A DNA stretch of 64,000 nucleotides from Prochlorococcus sp. AG-355-J09 (GTDB taxonomy: Bacteria > Cyanobacteriota > Cyanobacteriia > PCC-6307 > Cyanobiaceae). Of the stretch, positions 30,142 through 39,630 are shown one piece after another. The notes under the pieces are model-generated. The model worked only from the letters and a program-made list of their open reading frames with translations, made no database searches and had not been told where the DNA came from. Position numbers and translations under genes: made by a program. The stretch spans positions 48,802 to 112,801 of the forward strand of contig QCDO01000003.1 of the NCBI GenBank assembly GCA_003278735.1, given 5' to 3'. The stretch's first letter is position 1; the number at the start of each line of letters is the position of its first letter.

Positions 30142-31887
30142 ATGAAAAATTTAAAGATAAAAGTTATATCTAAATACCTAAGACCTTACAAAAAAGAATT
30201 TTTATATGGAGCTTTAGCTCTTTTATTAGTAAATATACTTAGTGTTGTAATACCCTTAGAAGTAAAAAATATAATTGACAAATTACAAAATGGGTTTTCT
30301 TCGGATTTTGTTATTTCTAAATCTTTATGGTTAATATTTTTAGCAACTTGTATGGGTTTAATAAGATTATTTTCAAGACAGATTGTCTTCGGCATAGGTA
30401 GAAAAGTAGAAGTAAATCTTCGTCAAAAACTATTTGACCATTTACTTATTCAAGATCCAGAATGGATTCAAAAAAAAGGTAGTGGAGACATTATTAGTAG
30501 AGCAACTAGCGATGTTGAAAACATAAGAAGACTTTTAGGTTTTACAGTTTTAAGTTTGTGCAACATTGTCTTAGCTTATTCATTCACTATTCCTTCAATG
30601 TTTTCGATTAATAAAACATTAACAATATCAGCTTTAATGATATTTCCATTAATCCTAGGAATTGTAAGTCTATTTGGCGGCAGAATGGTTAAACAAAGAA
30701 AAGCTCAACAAGAATCATTATCAAAACTTAGCGATCTAATACAAGAAGATCTATCTGGTATAAGCGCCATTAAAATTTATGCCCAAGAGAATGCTGAGAA
30801 AAAAGAATTTAACATACATAATAATGACTATCGAAATTCAGCGATAAAACTTGCAAGAACAGCGAGTACCCTATTCCCTTTATTACAAGGGATTTCCTCA
30901 GTTTCATTATTGATTTTATTATCATTAGGAACTTTTCAATTAGAGAGTGGATTTATTTCGATAGGCGGTTTAGTAGCTTTAATTCTTTACGTAGAAAGAC
31001 TTGTCTTCCCAACAGCTTTATTAGGTTTTACCTTAAATACTTTTCAACTTGGTCAAGTAAGTTTAGATCGTGTGGAAGAAATCTTTCAGAACAATCCAAA
31101 TATTGTGGATAGAGCAGAAACTAAATTTTTAAAAAGAAAGATTAAAGGATTCTTAGAAGCAAAAAATCTAACAATAAAGTATCCAGGATCAAAATTTAAT
31201 TCATTAAATAGTCTAAATTTTAAAATTTATGCTGGAGAACTTATTGCAATAGTTGGCCCAGTAGGTTGTGGCAAGACAACATTAGCAAAGTCTTTAGGAC
31301 GAACTATTGAAATTCCAGACAATCAATTATTTTTAGATGAAATTGATGTTAAAACTTTAAAATTAAGTGATCTAAGAAAAAATATTTCAATCGTTCCTCA
31401 AGAAGCATTCTTATTTACTTCTACAATCTCGGAAAACCTAAGTTTTGGAGAACCTAAAGCTTCTAAATATTTAGTTAAAGAAAGCGCTACAAAAGCTGGA
31501 TTAATTGATGATATCAATAGTTTTCCACAAAGGTTTAAAACTATTGTTGGGGAAAGAGGTATTACATTAAGTGGTGGACAAAGACAAAGAACTGCACTAG
31601 GAAGAGCACTACTTGTTAATTCTCCTATTGTTGTTCTTGATGATGCATTAGCAAGCGTAGATAATAAAACTGCAGCAAGAATAATAGATGAAATAAGTAG
31701 TAGAAGTAATAAAACAATCATAATGATTAGTCACCAACTTTCTGTTGCAGCTACCTGTGATAGGGTTTTAGTAATGGATAAAGGACAAATAGTACAAGAA
31801 GGGGCTCATAAAGATTTAGTAAAAGTGAATGGGCTATATAAACAACTTTGGGAAAGAGAATTAGCTACAAGAATTGTTAGGAGCTAA
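30142..31887 (+). CDS. ABC exporter, fused membrane and ATPase domains
   Basis: A 581-residue MsbA/multidrug-type half transporter. Residues 1-300 hold six membrane helices, including the ISRATSDVENIRRLLG coupling segment. The ATPase domain has Walker A GPVGCGKTTLAK, Q-loop VPQEAFLFTSTISENLSFG, signature LSGGQRQRTALGRAL, Walker B PIVVLDDALASVD and switch His in MISHQLS. Acts as a dimer; lipid or drug substrate unknown. Confidence 0.92.
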   Translation: MKNLKIKVISKYLRPYKKEFLYGALALLLVNILSVVIPLEVKNIIDKLQNGFSSDFVISKSLWLIFLATCMGLIRLFSRQIVFGIGRKVEVNLRQKLFDHLLIQDPEWIQKKGSGDIISRATSDVENIRRLLGFTVLSLCNIVLAYSFTIPSMFSINKTLTISALMIFPLILGIVSLFGGRMVKQRKAQQESLSKLSDLIQEDLSGISAIKIYAQENAEKKEFNIHNNDYRNSAIKLARTASTLFPLLQGISSVSLLILLSLGTFQLESGFISIGGLVALILYVERLVFPTALLGFTLNTFQLGQVSLDRVEEIFQNNPNIVDRAETKFLKRKIKGFLEAKNLTIKYPGSKFNSLNSLNFKIYAGELIAIVGPVGCGKTTLAKSLGRTIEIPDNQLFLDEIDVKTLKLSDLRKNISIVPQEAFLFTSTISENLSFGEPKASKYLVKESATKAGLIDDINSFPQRFKTIVGERGITLSGGQRQRTALGRALLVNSPIVVLDDALASVDNKTAARIIDEISSRSNKTIIMISHQLSVAATCDRVLVMDKGQIVQEGAHKDLVKVNGLYKQLWERELATRIVRS

Positions 31888-31923
31888 AAGTTATTTTTTT
31901 ACTTATAATATATAAATTTAATT

Positions 31924-32652
31924 ATGCTTAAATTCCTGAAAAACATTATGAATAATGAGGTGGTAAATTTAGCTAATGATGCTTATTCATTGCATAGAAT
32001 ATTAAAAACTGATATCAAAAAAGATCCTAGTGTAGAAGAAGATGAAATCATTTTTGGATGTGGTTGTTTCTGGGGAGCTGAAAAATGTTTTTGGAAACTT
32101 CCTGGAGTTGTCACAACTTCTGTAGGTTATGCTGGAGGAGAAAAAAGCAATCCAACTTATTATGAAGTATGTTCTGGCTTAACTGGTCATTCAGAAGTTG
32201 TAAGAGTTGTCTGGGATAAAAGTGAAATAGATGTTAGTGATTTATTAAAAATGTTTTGGGAATGTCATGACCCTACTCAAAAAAACAGGCAAGGTAACGA
32301 TATAGGAACACAATATAGATCAGCAATATATTACAAAAATGAAAGTAATATTAAAACTATACTAGCCAGTAAGGAACAATATCAATCGGAACTAAGCAAT
32401 AAAAATTTTGGTTTAATTGAGACGGAAATAAAAAAGATTGATTCATATTTTTTTGCCGAACAATACCATCAACAATATCTTGCATCAGCTGGAAGCAGGC
32501 AGTATTGTTCTGCTTCTCCTACAAAAGTAAAGTTAGGAATTTTTACTGGAAGCAACTACAAATTAGAAGACAATATATGGGATAACTTTGATTGGGAAGT
32601 TGACAAATGTGTATTGAGATCTGATAACAATCCTATAAAGAATATCATTTAA
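31924..32652 (+). CDS. msrA: Peptide methionine-S-sulfoxide reductase
   Basis: MsrA repairs S-epimer methionine sulfoxide. Active-site FGCGCFWGAEKCFW near residue 50, SVGYAGGEKSNPTYYEVCSGLTGHSE, and AEQYHQQYLAS. 242 aa; the ~40-residue N-terminus is longer than the core enzyme, and a start at 31948 is possible. Cys pairs for thioredoxin recycling lie near the C-terminus. Confidence 0.94.
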   Translation: MLKFLKNIMNNEVVNLANDAYSLHRILKTDIKKDPSVEEDEIIFGCGCFWGAEKCFWKLPGVVTTSVGYAGGEKSNPTYYEVCSGLTGHSEVVRVVWDKSEIDVSDLLKMFWECHDPTQKNRQGNDIGTQYRSAIYYKNESNIKTILASKEQYQSELSNKNFGLIETEIKKIDSYFFAEQYHQQYLASAGSRQYCSASPTKVKLGIFTGSNYKLEDNIWDNFDWEVDKCVLRSDNNPIKNII

Positions 32653-32679
32653 ATCAATCTAATCTTTATAGTAAAGAAA

Positions 32680-32753
32680 CGGGGCGTAGCGCAGTTTGGT
32701 AGCGCACCACTTTGGGGTAGTGGGGGTCGTGGGTTCAAATCCCGCCGTTCCGA
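32680..32753 (+). tRNA. tRNA-Pro (anticodon GGG)
   Basis: A complete cloverleaf. The acceptor CGGGGCG pairs with CGTTCCG using two G-T wobbles. The anticodon stem CCACT/AGTGG encloses loop TTGGGGT, giving GGG after T33. The T loop GGTTCAAATCC is standard. The final base is the discriminator A; CCA is not encoded. The neighbouring minus-strand CDS ends on the very next base. Confidence 0.95.
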
Positions 32754-32906
32754 TTACTTTTCATCTTCATTTATAAGCGATTTGTATAATTTATATGAAC
32801 TTATGCCTACTGCTATGAATGTAAAAGAAGAAAAAAAAGCTAAAACCAATATTGTGAGATTTGAAACTTCGACTTCACCTAATTGGAAAGATATAAAAAT
32901 GTTCAT
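32754..32906 (-). CDS. Small single-helix membrane protein
   Basis: About 50 residues with one hydrophobic helix (LTILVLAFFSSFTFIAVGI) and an acidic KSLINEDEK tail. The frame extends to an ATG at 32942, but the added residues are low complexity, so I use the ATG at 32906. It lies between uppP and tRNA-Pro, its stop touching the tRNA 3' end. No family recognised. Confidence 0.5.
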   Translation of the reverse strand: MNIFISFQLGEVEVSNLTILVLAFFSSFTFIAVGISSYKLYKSLINEDEK

Positions 32907-32962
32907 TAGATAGAATTTTTTTAAAACCATAACACAATGCAAAAAAAAAATTTTTTATCCAA

Positions 32963-33763
32963 TCATAAATTTAAAAGAATTACAATACCAAAAATCACTC
33001 GATAGATGATAAATATTTTTAGCCCATTTGAAGAAAAATACTTTAATAAAAAATCTATTGCTAATAAAGAAGACAAAAATGCGGTAATAAGACCTACAAA
33101 AAGAGGGGGGAAGCCAAGTAAAAAAAATTCATTAAAAGAAGAAATAAACTCAACAATTGCGGCAAGAGAAATAGCTGGCATCCCTAAAAGAAAAGAAAAT
33201 TTCGCAGCATCGCCTCTTTCCCATCCTGATATTAAGGCGATAGAAATAGTGACCCCCGATCTAGAAACACCAGGAAAAATTGCAAATGCTTGAAAGAAAC
33301 CTATCAAAAAACTATTTGAATAATTATGGTTATTAATGTTAATTGAACCTCTTTTAGAACTATCTGCTAAGTACATAAAAAAGGCCATTAGAAATGAGAC
33401 CAATGCTATTGATATATTTGAACGAAGAAAGTTTTCAAAAAAAGAAGGGATAAATATTTTTATACTCCCACCAAGTAAAAAAATTGGTATAGTGCCAATC
33501 AAAATAGACCTTAATAATCTTTCATGTAAGAGATATTCAAGAAATTTTTTTGAAGATTGACTTCTGAAATTAAAAATATCCTTCCTAAAATACCAAAATA
33601 TGGCTAAAACACTTCCAAGTTGAATAGTAGCGGACAAAGATGCTCCAGGATCATCCATACCTAAAAAAAGAGGTATAACTTTTAAATGAGCTGTACTACT
33701 TACAGGGACAAATTCCGTCAACCCTTGAATTAATCCATATAAAACAAATTTTAAATATTCCAA
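32963..33763 (-). CDS. uppP: Undecaprenyl-diphosphatase
   Basis: UppP/BacA recycles undecaprenyl diphosphate for peptidoglycan synthesis at the cytoplasmic membrane. Signatures: GLIQGLTEFVPVSSTAHL near the start and FPGVSRSGVTISIALISGWER in the middle, with about eight helices. 266 aa, TTG start. Confidence 0.95.
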   Translation of the reverse strand: MEYLKFVLYGLIQGLTEFVPVSSTAHLKVIPLFLGMDDPGASLSATIQLGSVLAIFWYFRKDIFNFRSQSSKKFLEYLLHERLLRSILIGTIPIFLLGGSIKIFIPSFFENFLRSNISIALVSFLMAFFMYLADSSKRGSININNHNYSNSFLIGFFQAFAIFPGVSRSGVTISIALISGWERGDAAKFSFLLGMPAISLAAIVEFISSFNEFFLLGFPPLFVGLITAFLSSLLAIDFLLKYFSSNGLKIFIIYRVIFGIVILLNL

Positions 33764-33830
33764 AAATTATTAAATTACCTAATTAATTAATAGCAATTTA
33801 AATTTAAGAATTAAAAAGTAGTATGGAAAT

Positions 33831-34103
33831 ATGAAAAAAATTTATTTTAATATTATTTTTTTCTTTTTTCCCTAATCTTTTCTGGTTCTGCGAAAGCTAG
33901 CTAAATGTTTAATAATTGGAACTTTTAGGCACGATATTGCTGGAATATTAGAGGTTAGTAGAATAACAAGTCTATATTCACAATCTATTCTTATGAAAGA
34001 TTTAACCTTTTGTTATTAGTCAGGAGAAAAAATTACTAATGAAATATAAAAAACTATTTGGCAATTTGATAGTAGATGGACCTGTGTATTTAGAGGTGAT
34101 TAG
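33831..34103 (+). pseudogene. Decayed small secreted-protein gene
   Basis: One frame from the ATG at 33831 to a TAG at 34101 keeps protein-like stretches (MKKIYFNIIFFFF; CLIIGTF; SGEKITNE; WQFDSRWTCV) but has in-frame stops at 33873, 34017 and 34047. A second frame between 33872 and 33904 reads LIFSGSAKAS, a convincing signal-peptide end, implying frameshifts. The two Cys regions look like a small secreted picocyanobacterial protein. It fills most of the 348-base gap between uppP and the next micro-gene. Confidence 0.5.
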
Positions 34104-34111
34104 TAATAAAG

Positions 34112-34246
34112 TTACCTTTTAACATCGTGAGCACAACCATCTCCTTTATAATTTTCACTTTCGTAAAAGTCATTTTTCGTCCCAAAATAGACTGTTAATA
34201 AAACAAAAGGTAAGCTTAATATAAATAAGATAGTTGTTAAATCCAT
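34112..34246 (-). CDS. 44-residue membrane peptide
   Basis: ATG-started ORF encoding MDLTTILFILSLPFVLLTVY followed by a polar tail FGTKNDFYESENYKGDGCAH. One N-terminal transmembrane helix and a short hydrophilic end resemble small thylakoid-complex subunits. No named family assigned. Next to a similar-size gene on the same strand. Confidence 0.6.
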   Translation of the reverse strand: MDLTTILFILSLPFVLLTVYFGTKNDFYESENYKGDGCAHDVKR

Positions 34247-34309
34247 AGGGTTAACTTATTCAAGAAGTTTATGAAAAATTAAAATTACAATTTGTTGATG
34301 AATTCATGT

Positions 34310-34435
34310 TTAATAATCTGTGGGCCCTTTAATACCAAGATAAAAGAAAGCTCCTAACCCAACTAAAAGTAGAACTCCAGCGATAGCTGCAGAGGGGACG
34401 AAACCTCCTATTGCAAAGGAAGAAAAATAATACAT
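34310..34435 (-). CDS. 41-residue membrane peptide, thylakoid-subunit-like
   Basis: ATG-started ORF with a single Gly/Ala-rich helix (FVPSAAIAGVLLLVGLGAFFYL) and a short GIKGPTDY tail. Composition and size fit photosystem, cytochrome b6f or NDH micro-subunits, but none of the ones I know matches. The upstream neighbour is the DUF1830 gene. Confidence 0.6.
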   Translation of the reverse strand: MYYFSSFAIGGFVPSAAIAGVLLLVGLGAFFYLGIKGPTDY

Positions 34436-34524
34436 CTATAAAACAAAAACTAGTTTGATAATATCAATAAAAACTAGGTATTTGTAAAAAATTTTGACTC
34501 GAAGACAATTAGATAATATCTGTT

Positions 34525-34752
34525 CTATGCCACTAAAGTCGAATCTTCGTTATCAGCAGAAATTCTTATCCTCTCCTCCAACTTAGGGCCATATAATTCA
34601 TTTCCCCAAATTTCAACTCTTGAATCATTTGGAGCCATAAAAGTAAGAATGTCAGTTGGAAATAAAACTCTCTCTAAGAAAAAATTTGATGGACCAATAC
34701 ATCTCAAGACAACCATCCTACAGCCTTCATTTTTGTAAGAAAACTCTACCAT
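34525..34752 (-). CDS. DUF1830 protein
   Basis: 75 residues with the pattern MVVLRCIGPSNFFLERVLFP, LTFMAPNDSRVEIW and a C-terminal RIRISADNE. This matches the small cyanobacterial DUF1830 family (aromatic-ERVvFP core). Function unknown. Start taken at the first ATG; an internal ATG at codon 13 is possible. Confidence 0.75.
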   Translation of the reverse strand: MVEFSYKNEGCRMVVLRCIGPSNFFLERVLFPTDILTFMAPNDSRVEIWGNELYGPKLEERIRISADNEDSTLVA

Positions 34753-34843
34753 CCCTAAGCAGCAAAATAAATATAATTAAACACTATTAAGAGCTGGAAA
34801 AAATGTATAAAAAATTACTGAAAAAAAAGAAATTTAGAAATTA

Positions 34844-35788
34844 CTACGAATTCAATACAGCTTCAACTAAATTTCTTTCTTGATCAATTAATAAAAGCGC
34901 ATAGGATTTTATATTATCAAAACTTTTTTGAGGAATTGAGACATTAAGCATTCTCAAGAAATTAGATAATTTTTCATCTTTAAGGGCGTTACCTTTCTGT
35001 AAAAACATTTCTTTTTCCTGATTTGTTTTCCATATATTCATATATTCAATCTTCAAGGGCTTTAAGTGCCAAATATTGTCTATTAAAGTCCAAATATCCA
35101 AATATTCGTTTAGATTATTTTGAATTTTTAATAGATAAGAGGATTCATGAAGACTCAAATTTGTTGTATTTATGGGTTGATCATTTATGTCAATGGAATA
35201 AGGTTTAATTCCCAAAAACCATCCCTCAAGAATTAATACATCCGGATTATCTAATCTCCAATGAGATCTATCTCCTAAACCATTTCTTAAAGATTTATCG
35301 AAAACTGGTACATTTAATTCTCCATTTATCTTCCAATTTAATAATTTTTCATGCATTAATTTTACTGAGTGACTCCCAGGAAACCCTCTTGAAACATTCC
35401 AAGGGTTATTCTTAATTGCTAATTTCATTTCATTTGACGGGAGATAAAAGTCATCAATTGAAATAACCGCAATTTTGAAGTTTAATTTTAACGACATAGC
35501 TTCGAGCCATTTCCCTAGTGTTGTTTTACCTGTACCAGGTAAAGCTGAGATTCCAATAATTTTTCTATCAGAAAAATTATTTTGAAATTTACAAGCCTGA
35601 GATAAAAGAGGTAAAGCTAAACCCCAAATCCAGTCATCATTTACATTATTGTTCCAATATTGATCAATTGAAAGAATGTTTTTTTTATTATTCCAAAAAT
35701 TGAACCAATCATCCAAGGATTCCCAACCAATATCAATAATTAATTTTTCAAATTTATCAAGAGGAAAATTAATATCTAAATCTTTCAT
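34844..35788 (-). CDS. Glycerate 3-kinase-like P-loop kinase
   Basis: 314 residues with Walker A GISALPGTGKTTLGKWLEAM near residue 85, IDDFYLPSNEM, FPGSHSVKL and ILEGWFLGIKP, the set seen in plant-type D-glycerate 3-kinase. It would turn glycerate into 3-phosphoglycerate. Its place, 4 bases after the phosphatase gene in the glucosylglycerate cluster, fits recycling of glycerate released by the phosphorylase. Function from family plus context. Confidence 0.82.
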   Translation of the reverse strand: MKDLDINFPLDKFEKLIIDIGWESLDDWFNFWNNKKNILSIDQYWNNNVNDDWIWGLALPLLSQACKFQNNFSDRKIIGISALPGTGKTTLGKWLEAMSLKLNFKIAVISIDDFYLPSNEMKLAIKNNPWNVSRGFPGSHSVKLMHEKLLNWKINGELNVPVFDKSLRNGLGDRSHWRLDNPDVLILEGWFLGIKPYSIDINDQPINTTNLSLHESSYLLKIQNNLNEYLDIWTLIDNIWHLKPLKIEYMNIWKTNQEKEMFLQKGNALKDEKLSNFLRMLNVSIPQKSFDNIKSYALLLIDQERNLVEAVLNS

Positions 35789-35792
35789 CTTT

Positions 35793-36590
35793 CTAACCTA
35801 GTTCTCGCTTATTTATCAATTTATTGATTTCATTTTTCCAACCATATCCATTTGGTTCAGAAGCTAAGGTAAATTCCAAATCTTTTAATTGATCTAGTAA
35901 ATTTAAGTTAGGTCCATCTATTCCTGGAATAACGATTTTAATATCTGAGTTTAAAAGTAGAGGCAAATCATTTGGAGAATCGCCTAAACCTATAATTTCA
36001 ATATTTTGAACATTTGAATATTCTTTAAGAGCATTTATTGCTTTACCTTTATTCGATTTTGTAGATAATAAGTGACTCATTCTATTGCCCTTGAAAATAT
36101 CAACATTGAATTTTTTACTACAGAAATTAATTTTCTCTTCTAAATAATTTGGCGGATTTAAAAAAGGCATGCTCCAGTGTCGATCACGCATTAAGTTCAA
36201 TGAGTTGCCTTCTAAACCTGTAAGCTGAGTGGCTTCTTGATCAGTGAGATTATTAAGAGGAGTAAGTTTATAATCAATTTCTTTAGAAATAAAATTTAAG
36301 ATTTCTTCAAGAGATTCGTATTTTATTCCAAGAATAATTTCTCCATTTACTTTTTCAAGAGATTCACCATATATTGCCGCACCATTCTCAACAATATAAG
36401 GATCCGTCAAGTTAAGTTCCTTCCTAATAACTTTTACTTCAGAAGCAGTTTTGCTTGTACAAAGAATTACGGGTATAGATAATTTTTGTAGTTTTTTTAT
36501 AGTTTCTTTAGCAGGTGATAAATCATAAGAGTGATCCATTAAAGTACCATCTACATCACTTACTACCCAAATAGAAGAATTTTCTATCAT
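35793..36590 (-). CDS. gpgP: Glucosyl-3-phosphoglycerate phosphatase (HAD)
   Basis: HAD hydrolase of the mannosyl-3-phosphoglycerate phosphatase type. Nucleophile motif WVVSDVDGTLMDHSYDLS, motif II PVILCTSKTASEV and the C-terminal IGLGDSPNDLPLL. Expected to remove phosphate from glucosyl-3-phosphoglycerate, giving the compatible solute glucosylglycerate. 265 aa; begins 2 bases after the phosphorylase stop. Confidence 0.85.
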   Translation of the reverse strand: MIENSSIWVVSDVDGTLMDHSYDLSPAKETIKKLQKLSIPVILCTSKTASEVKVIRKELNLTDPYIVENGAAIYGESLEKVNGEIILGIKYESLEEILNFISKEIDYKLTPLNNLTDQEATQLTGLEGNSLNLMRDRHWSMPFLNPPNYLEEKINFCSKKFNVDIFKGNRMSHLLSTKSNKGKAINALKEYSNVQNIEIIGLGDSPNDLPLLLNSDIKIVIPGIDGPNLNLLDQLKDLEFTLASEPNGYGWKNEINKLINKRELG

Positions 36591-36592
36591 TT

Positions 36593-38353
36593 TTATAAAG
36601 CACTAAGCCAAATTACTTGAAAAGGATCAAGACTAATATTTTTGCAATTGTATTTAGTGGATGTTAAAAAATCATAGGTATTGAAATCATTATCAATTAT
36701 TTTTGGTATATCATTATCATTCAATTGATAATTAATTTTATTTTCAGTCATATTATGGATTGCAAAAACAGACTCAGGACCTCTACCTCTTTTGATTACA
36801 ACAATATCACTTCTACCTTTAGACAAACATTTCATTTGTGAACAAGGGTGAAATTGCTTTAATTCTGATCGGACATCCATAGCATTACGAAGATATTTTA
36901 AGTTTTTATTAGCATTAGATTCAGGATTATTTAAAACAGCTGAAAGATTTTCTGATTTAAACTTTTCTCTGTTTAGATCTCTTCTTTGACCTGTCATAGA
37001 AAAGCTTTTGATATCATTTTCTGAAGCTAGTATTGCAGGTAAATAAAATGCAGGGACCCCTTTCAGAGCCATTACTAACAATTGACTCAAAATAAATCTC
37101 TCATATTGAAATCTTTTAGCATCTCTACTAGAGTCTTCCATTGCACTCCACCAACTAATATTCAATTCATAAGGTTTATCCTCACCAGTTGATAAACGTC
37201 TATGACTTACTAATCCTCCTCTTTTCTCACAGTTAATTAATAAATCCTTAATTCTCTGCTCATTCATTAAACCCTCAAGAGCTCTAAGCCCAACACCATC
37301 ATGCGATGCAGTGAAATTAAATAAAGTAGTATTTTCAGGTAATATGGGCCAATCAAAAATCCATGAGTTTAGAATATCAGCCCTTGAAGTAATAATTGCC
37401 TCTAGGAGAAGAGGAGGCAATGGGAAATTATATGCCATATGGGCTTCATCATCAGGGATGAGATAAGATAGATTCTCCTTCTGAGGAACATTGGTTTCTG
37501 TTATTAAAACGCCATCATCAATAAGATTATTTAAAAGAACTCTTAAGAGTTTCACAATTGAATGTGCTTTAGGCAAATGTAGGCATGTAGTCCCTGATTC
37601 CTTCCAAATAAACCCTACAGCATCAAGCCTTAACCATTTAATTCCATTAGATAAATAAGTAATAATTAAATTTAAGAACTCAAAAGTCATTTTAGGATTA
37701 TGCCAATTCAAATCAATTTGATCTGGCCCAAAAGTTGTCCAAACTTGCTTAGGACCATTATCAGTATTTATTTGAGAAAACAAAGAGGAACTTCTAGGCC
37801 TAACTACATTTGACCAGTCAAGATTTTGTTTCGGTGAAAAAACATTTGATATTCCAGGTTCTTGGGATTTAATAAATTGTTGAACCCATGGGTGAGATGA
37901 TGAGACATGGTTTAGTACTAAATCAGCCATCAAATCATGATTTTTAGAAATACTTTTGAGATCATCCCAACCACCAAATTTTTCTTCTAAGGAATCATAA
38001 CTTGAAACTGCGAAACCTCCATCGCTTGTGGATTTCAGAAATGGAAGAATATGTACAACTTTAGAAAGACTGCCAAAATGTTTACTTAACAACTTCCTAA
38101 GAGTTATTAATGTTGCCTCGCCATTTTTATAAATACTATCTGCATAAGTTATCAAAACTGAATGAGATTCATTCCACCTTTCCTTATCTCTTATTTCTTC
38201 ATAAGCAGATTTCTCTGAGAAATCATCTAAAATCTGTAATAATTGGTTTGAAATAAAATTAATTTCTTCTGTAGTATGATTTGAATAAATTGTTTTTAAC
38301 AATTTATCAATTTTTAATCTATCTAATTTTTTCTCTGAATCAATTTGCTTCAC
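36593..38353 (-). CDS. GH13 glucosylglycerate phosphorylase-like enzyme
   Basis: 586 residues of the sucrose-phosphorylase branch of GH13. Likely nucleophile Asp in IKWLRLDAVGFIWKE, acid/base Glu in VLITETNVPQKENLSYL, and NFTASHDGVGLRALEG. In this branch some enzymes phosphorolyse glucosylglycerate to glucose-1-phosphate and glycerate. The neighbouring gpgS, gpgP and glycerate kinase favour that substrate over sucrose. First gene of its operon, divergent from gpgS. Confidence 0.82.
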   Translation of the reverse strand: MKQIDSEKKLDRLKIDKLLKTIYSNHTTEEINFISNQLLQILDDFSEKSAYEEIRDKERWNESHSVLITYADSIYKNGEATLITLRKLLSKHFGSLSKVVHILPFLKSTSDGGFAVSSYDSLEEKFGGWDDLKSISKNHDLMADLVLNHVSSSHPWVQQFIKSQEPGISNVFSPKQNLDWSNVVRPRSSSLFSQINTDNGPKQVWTTFGPDQIDLNWHNPKMTFEFLNLIITYLSNGIKWLRLDAVGFIWKESGTTCLHLPKAHSIVKLLRVLLNNLIDDGVLITETNVPQKENLSYLIPDDEAHMAYNFPLPPLLLEAIITSRADILNSWIFDWPILPENTTLFNFTASHDGVGLRALEGLMNEQRIKDLLINCEKRGGLVSHRRLSTGEDKPYELNISWWSAMEDSSRDAKRFQYERFILSQLLVMALKGVPAFYLPAILASENDIKSFSMTGQRRDLNREKFKSENLSAVLNNPESNANKNLKYLRNAMDVRSELKQFHPCSQMKCLSKGRSDIVVIKRGRGPESVFAIHNMTENKINYQLNDNDIPKIIDNDFNTYDFLTSTKYNCKNISLDPFQVIWLSAL

Positions 38354-38403
38354 TTTGAAAAAATCATCGAAGTATTAATACCATTCTGCACATCAATTAG
38401 AAA
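38354..38403. promoter_or_regulatory. Divergent promoter gap of the glucosylglycerate genes
   Basis: A 50-base gap serves both gpgS (plus) and the phosphorylase operon (minus). It contains a short perfect palindrome, GTATTAATAC. No clear NtcA site (GTA-N8-TAC) is present. Simultaneous control of synthesis and breakdown from one small region is implied by geometry only. Confidence 0.4.
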
Positions 38404-39630
38404 ATGGACTTTCAACAAGGTTTAATCACAACAATACATGAATATGGAGTTACAGGAAATTTACTTAAAGAATTAAACAAAAGTCTTAAAAGAAGATCAA
38501 CTAGCATTTTGATACCTTGCTTATATGAAGAGTTTGAGCGTCCAGCATTAAAAGATATAAGAGAAGTTTTAAAAAACCTTTCAGGCTTAAATGAATTAGT
38601 AATTGCTCTCTCTGCAAAAACTGTTGAGCAAGTTAAGGCAGCAAAATCATTTTTTGACTCAATGCCATTCCCAGTTCACGTTCAATGGACAAATTCTCCC
38701 TCTGTAATTGAGCTATTAAAAAGCCAAGAAAAAAATGGATTAGAACTTTTAGGAACTCCAGGTAAAGGATGGGCTGTATGGCAAGGCATAGGAGTTGCGA
38801 CTAGAAAATCAGATGTCGTTGCTCTTTTTGATGCTGATATAAGAACTTTTAGTCCTTTATATCCTTCAAGAATGATACTTCCGCTTCTGGATGAATCATA
38901 TGGAATATCATATGTAAAAGCTTTTTACAGTAGATTATCTCTAGAAACAAATCAATTGCAAGGTAGAGCAACAAGATTATTCGTGGGTCCTTTATTAGCA
39001 AGTCTTGAGCAGTTAGTTGGTAAGGGTCCGTTTTTACAATATCTTCAATCATTTAGATATCCATTAGCAGGTGAGTTTGCTTTTACAAAAGACCTTGCTA
39101 TGAATCTAAGAATACCTTGTGATTGGGGTTTAGAGATAGGTTTATTATCAGAGGTTTATAGAAACGTAAGGACCTCCAAAATAGCCCAGGTTGACCTAGG
39201 TTTATTTGATCATAAACATAAGAATATTGGAGGTTCTTCTAAAGAAGGATTACAAAAAATGTGTACAGAAATACTTTCAAGTGTTTTAAGAGGTCTAATG
39301 GAACATCAAGCCGAGACCTTAACTAGTACTCAACTAGCAACTTTAGAAGTTCTCTACAAAAGAGTGGGAGAAGATCGGGTAAAACAATTTGGATTAGATT
39401 CAGCAGTTAATCAGCTTCCATACGATAGGCACGAAGAAGAATTATCAGTACAAAAGTTTGCGAAACTATTAAGACCTGCTACAGAAGATTATCTGGCTTG
39501 TCCTACGACACTTCAATTACCAAGTTGGTCAAGAGTTCTATCTTGTGAGAACAAACTTCAAGAAGATTTAGCTATTGCTGGGTCAAAAGACATAAAGATA
39601 AGTGAAAAAGAATTAATTAAAAACTTCTAA
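38404..39630 (+). CDS. gpgS: Glucosyl-3-phosphoglycerate synthase
   Basis: GpgS (GT81) transfers glucose from a nucleotide sugar to 3-phosphoglycerate, first step of glucosylglycerate synthesis. Motifs: [28 protein letters not shown] and [11 protein letters not shown] with the metal-binding DAD. Also [14 protein letters not shown] and [12 protein letters not shown]. 408 aa. Its stop overlaps the convergent ureC stop by three bases. Confidence 0.92.
   Translation: MDFQQGLITTIHEYGVTGNLLKELNKSLKRRSTSILIPCLYEEFERPALKDIREVLKNLSGLNELVIALSAKTVEQVKAAKSFFDSMPFPVHVQWTNSPSVIELLKSQEKNGLELLGTPGKGWAVWQGIGVATRKSDVVALFDADIRTFSPLYPSRMILPLLDESYGISYVKAFYSRLSLETNQLQGRATRLFVGPLLASLEQLVGKGPFLQYLQSFRYPLAGEFAFTKDLAMNLRIPCDWGLEIGLLSEVYRNVRTSKIAQVDLGLFDHKHKNIGGSSKEGLQKMCTEILSSVLRGLMEHQAETLTSTQLATLEVLYKRVGEDRVKQFGLDSAVNQLPYDRHEEELSVQKFAKLLRPATEDYLACPTTLQLPSWSRVLSCENKLQEDLAIAGSKDIKISEKELIKNF

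Noticed and set aside
38354..38403. NtcA site in the glucosylglycerate promoter
   Set aside because: GTATTAATAC has only four bases between GTA and TAC, not the eight NtcA needs.
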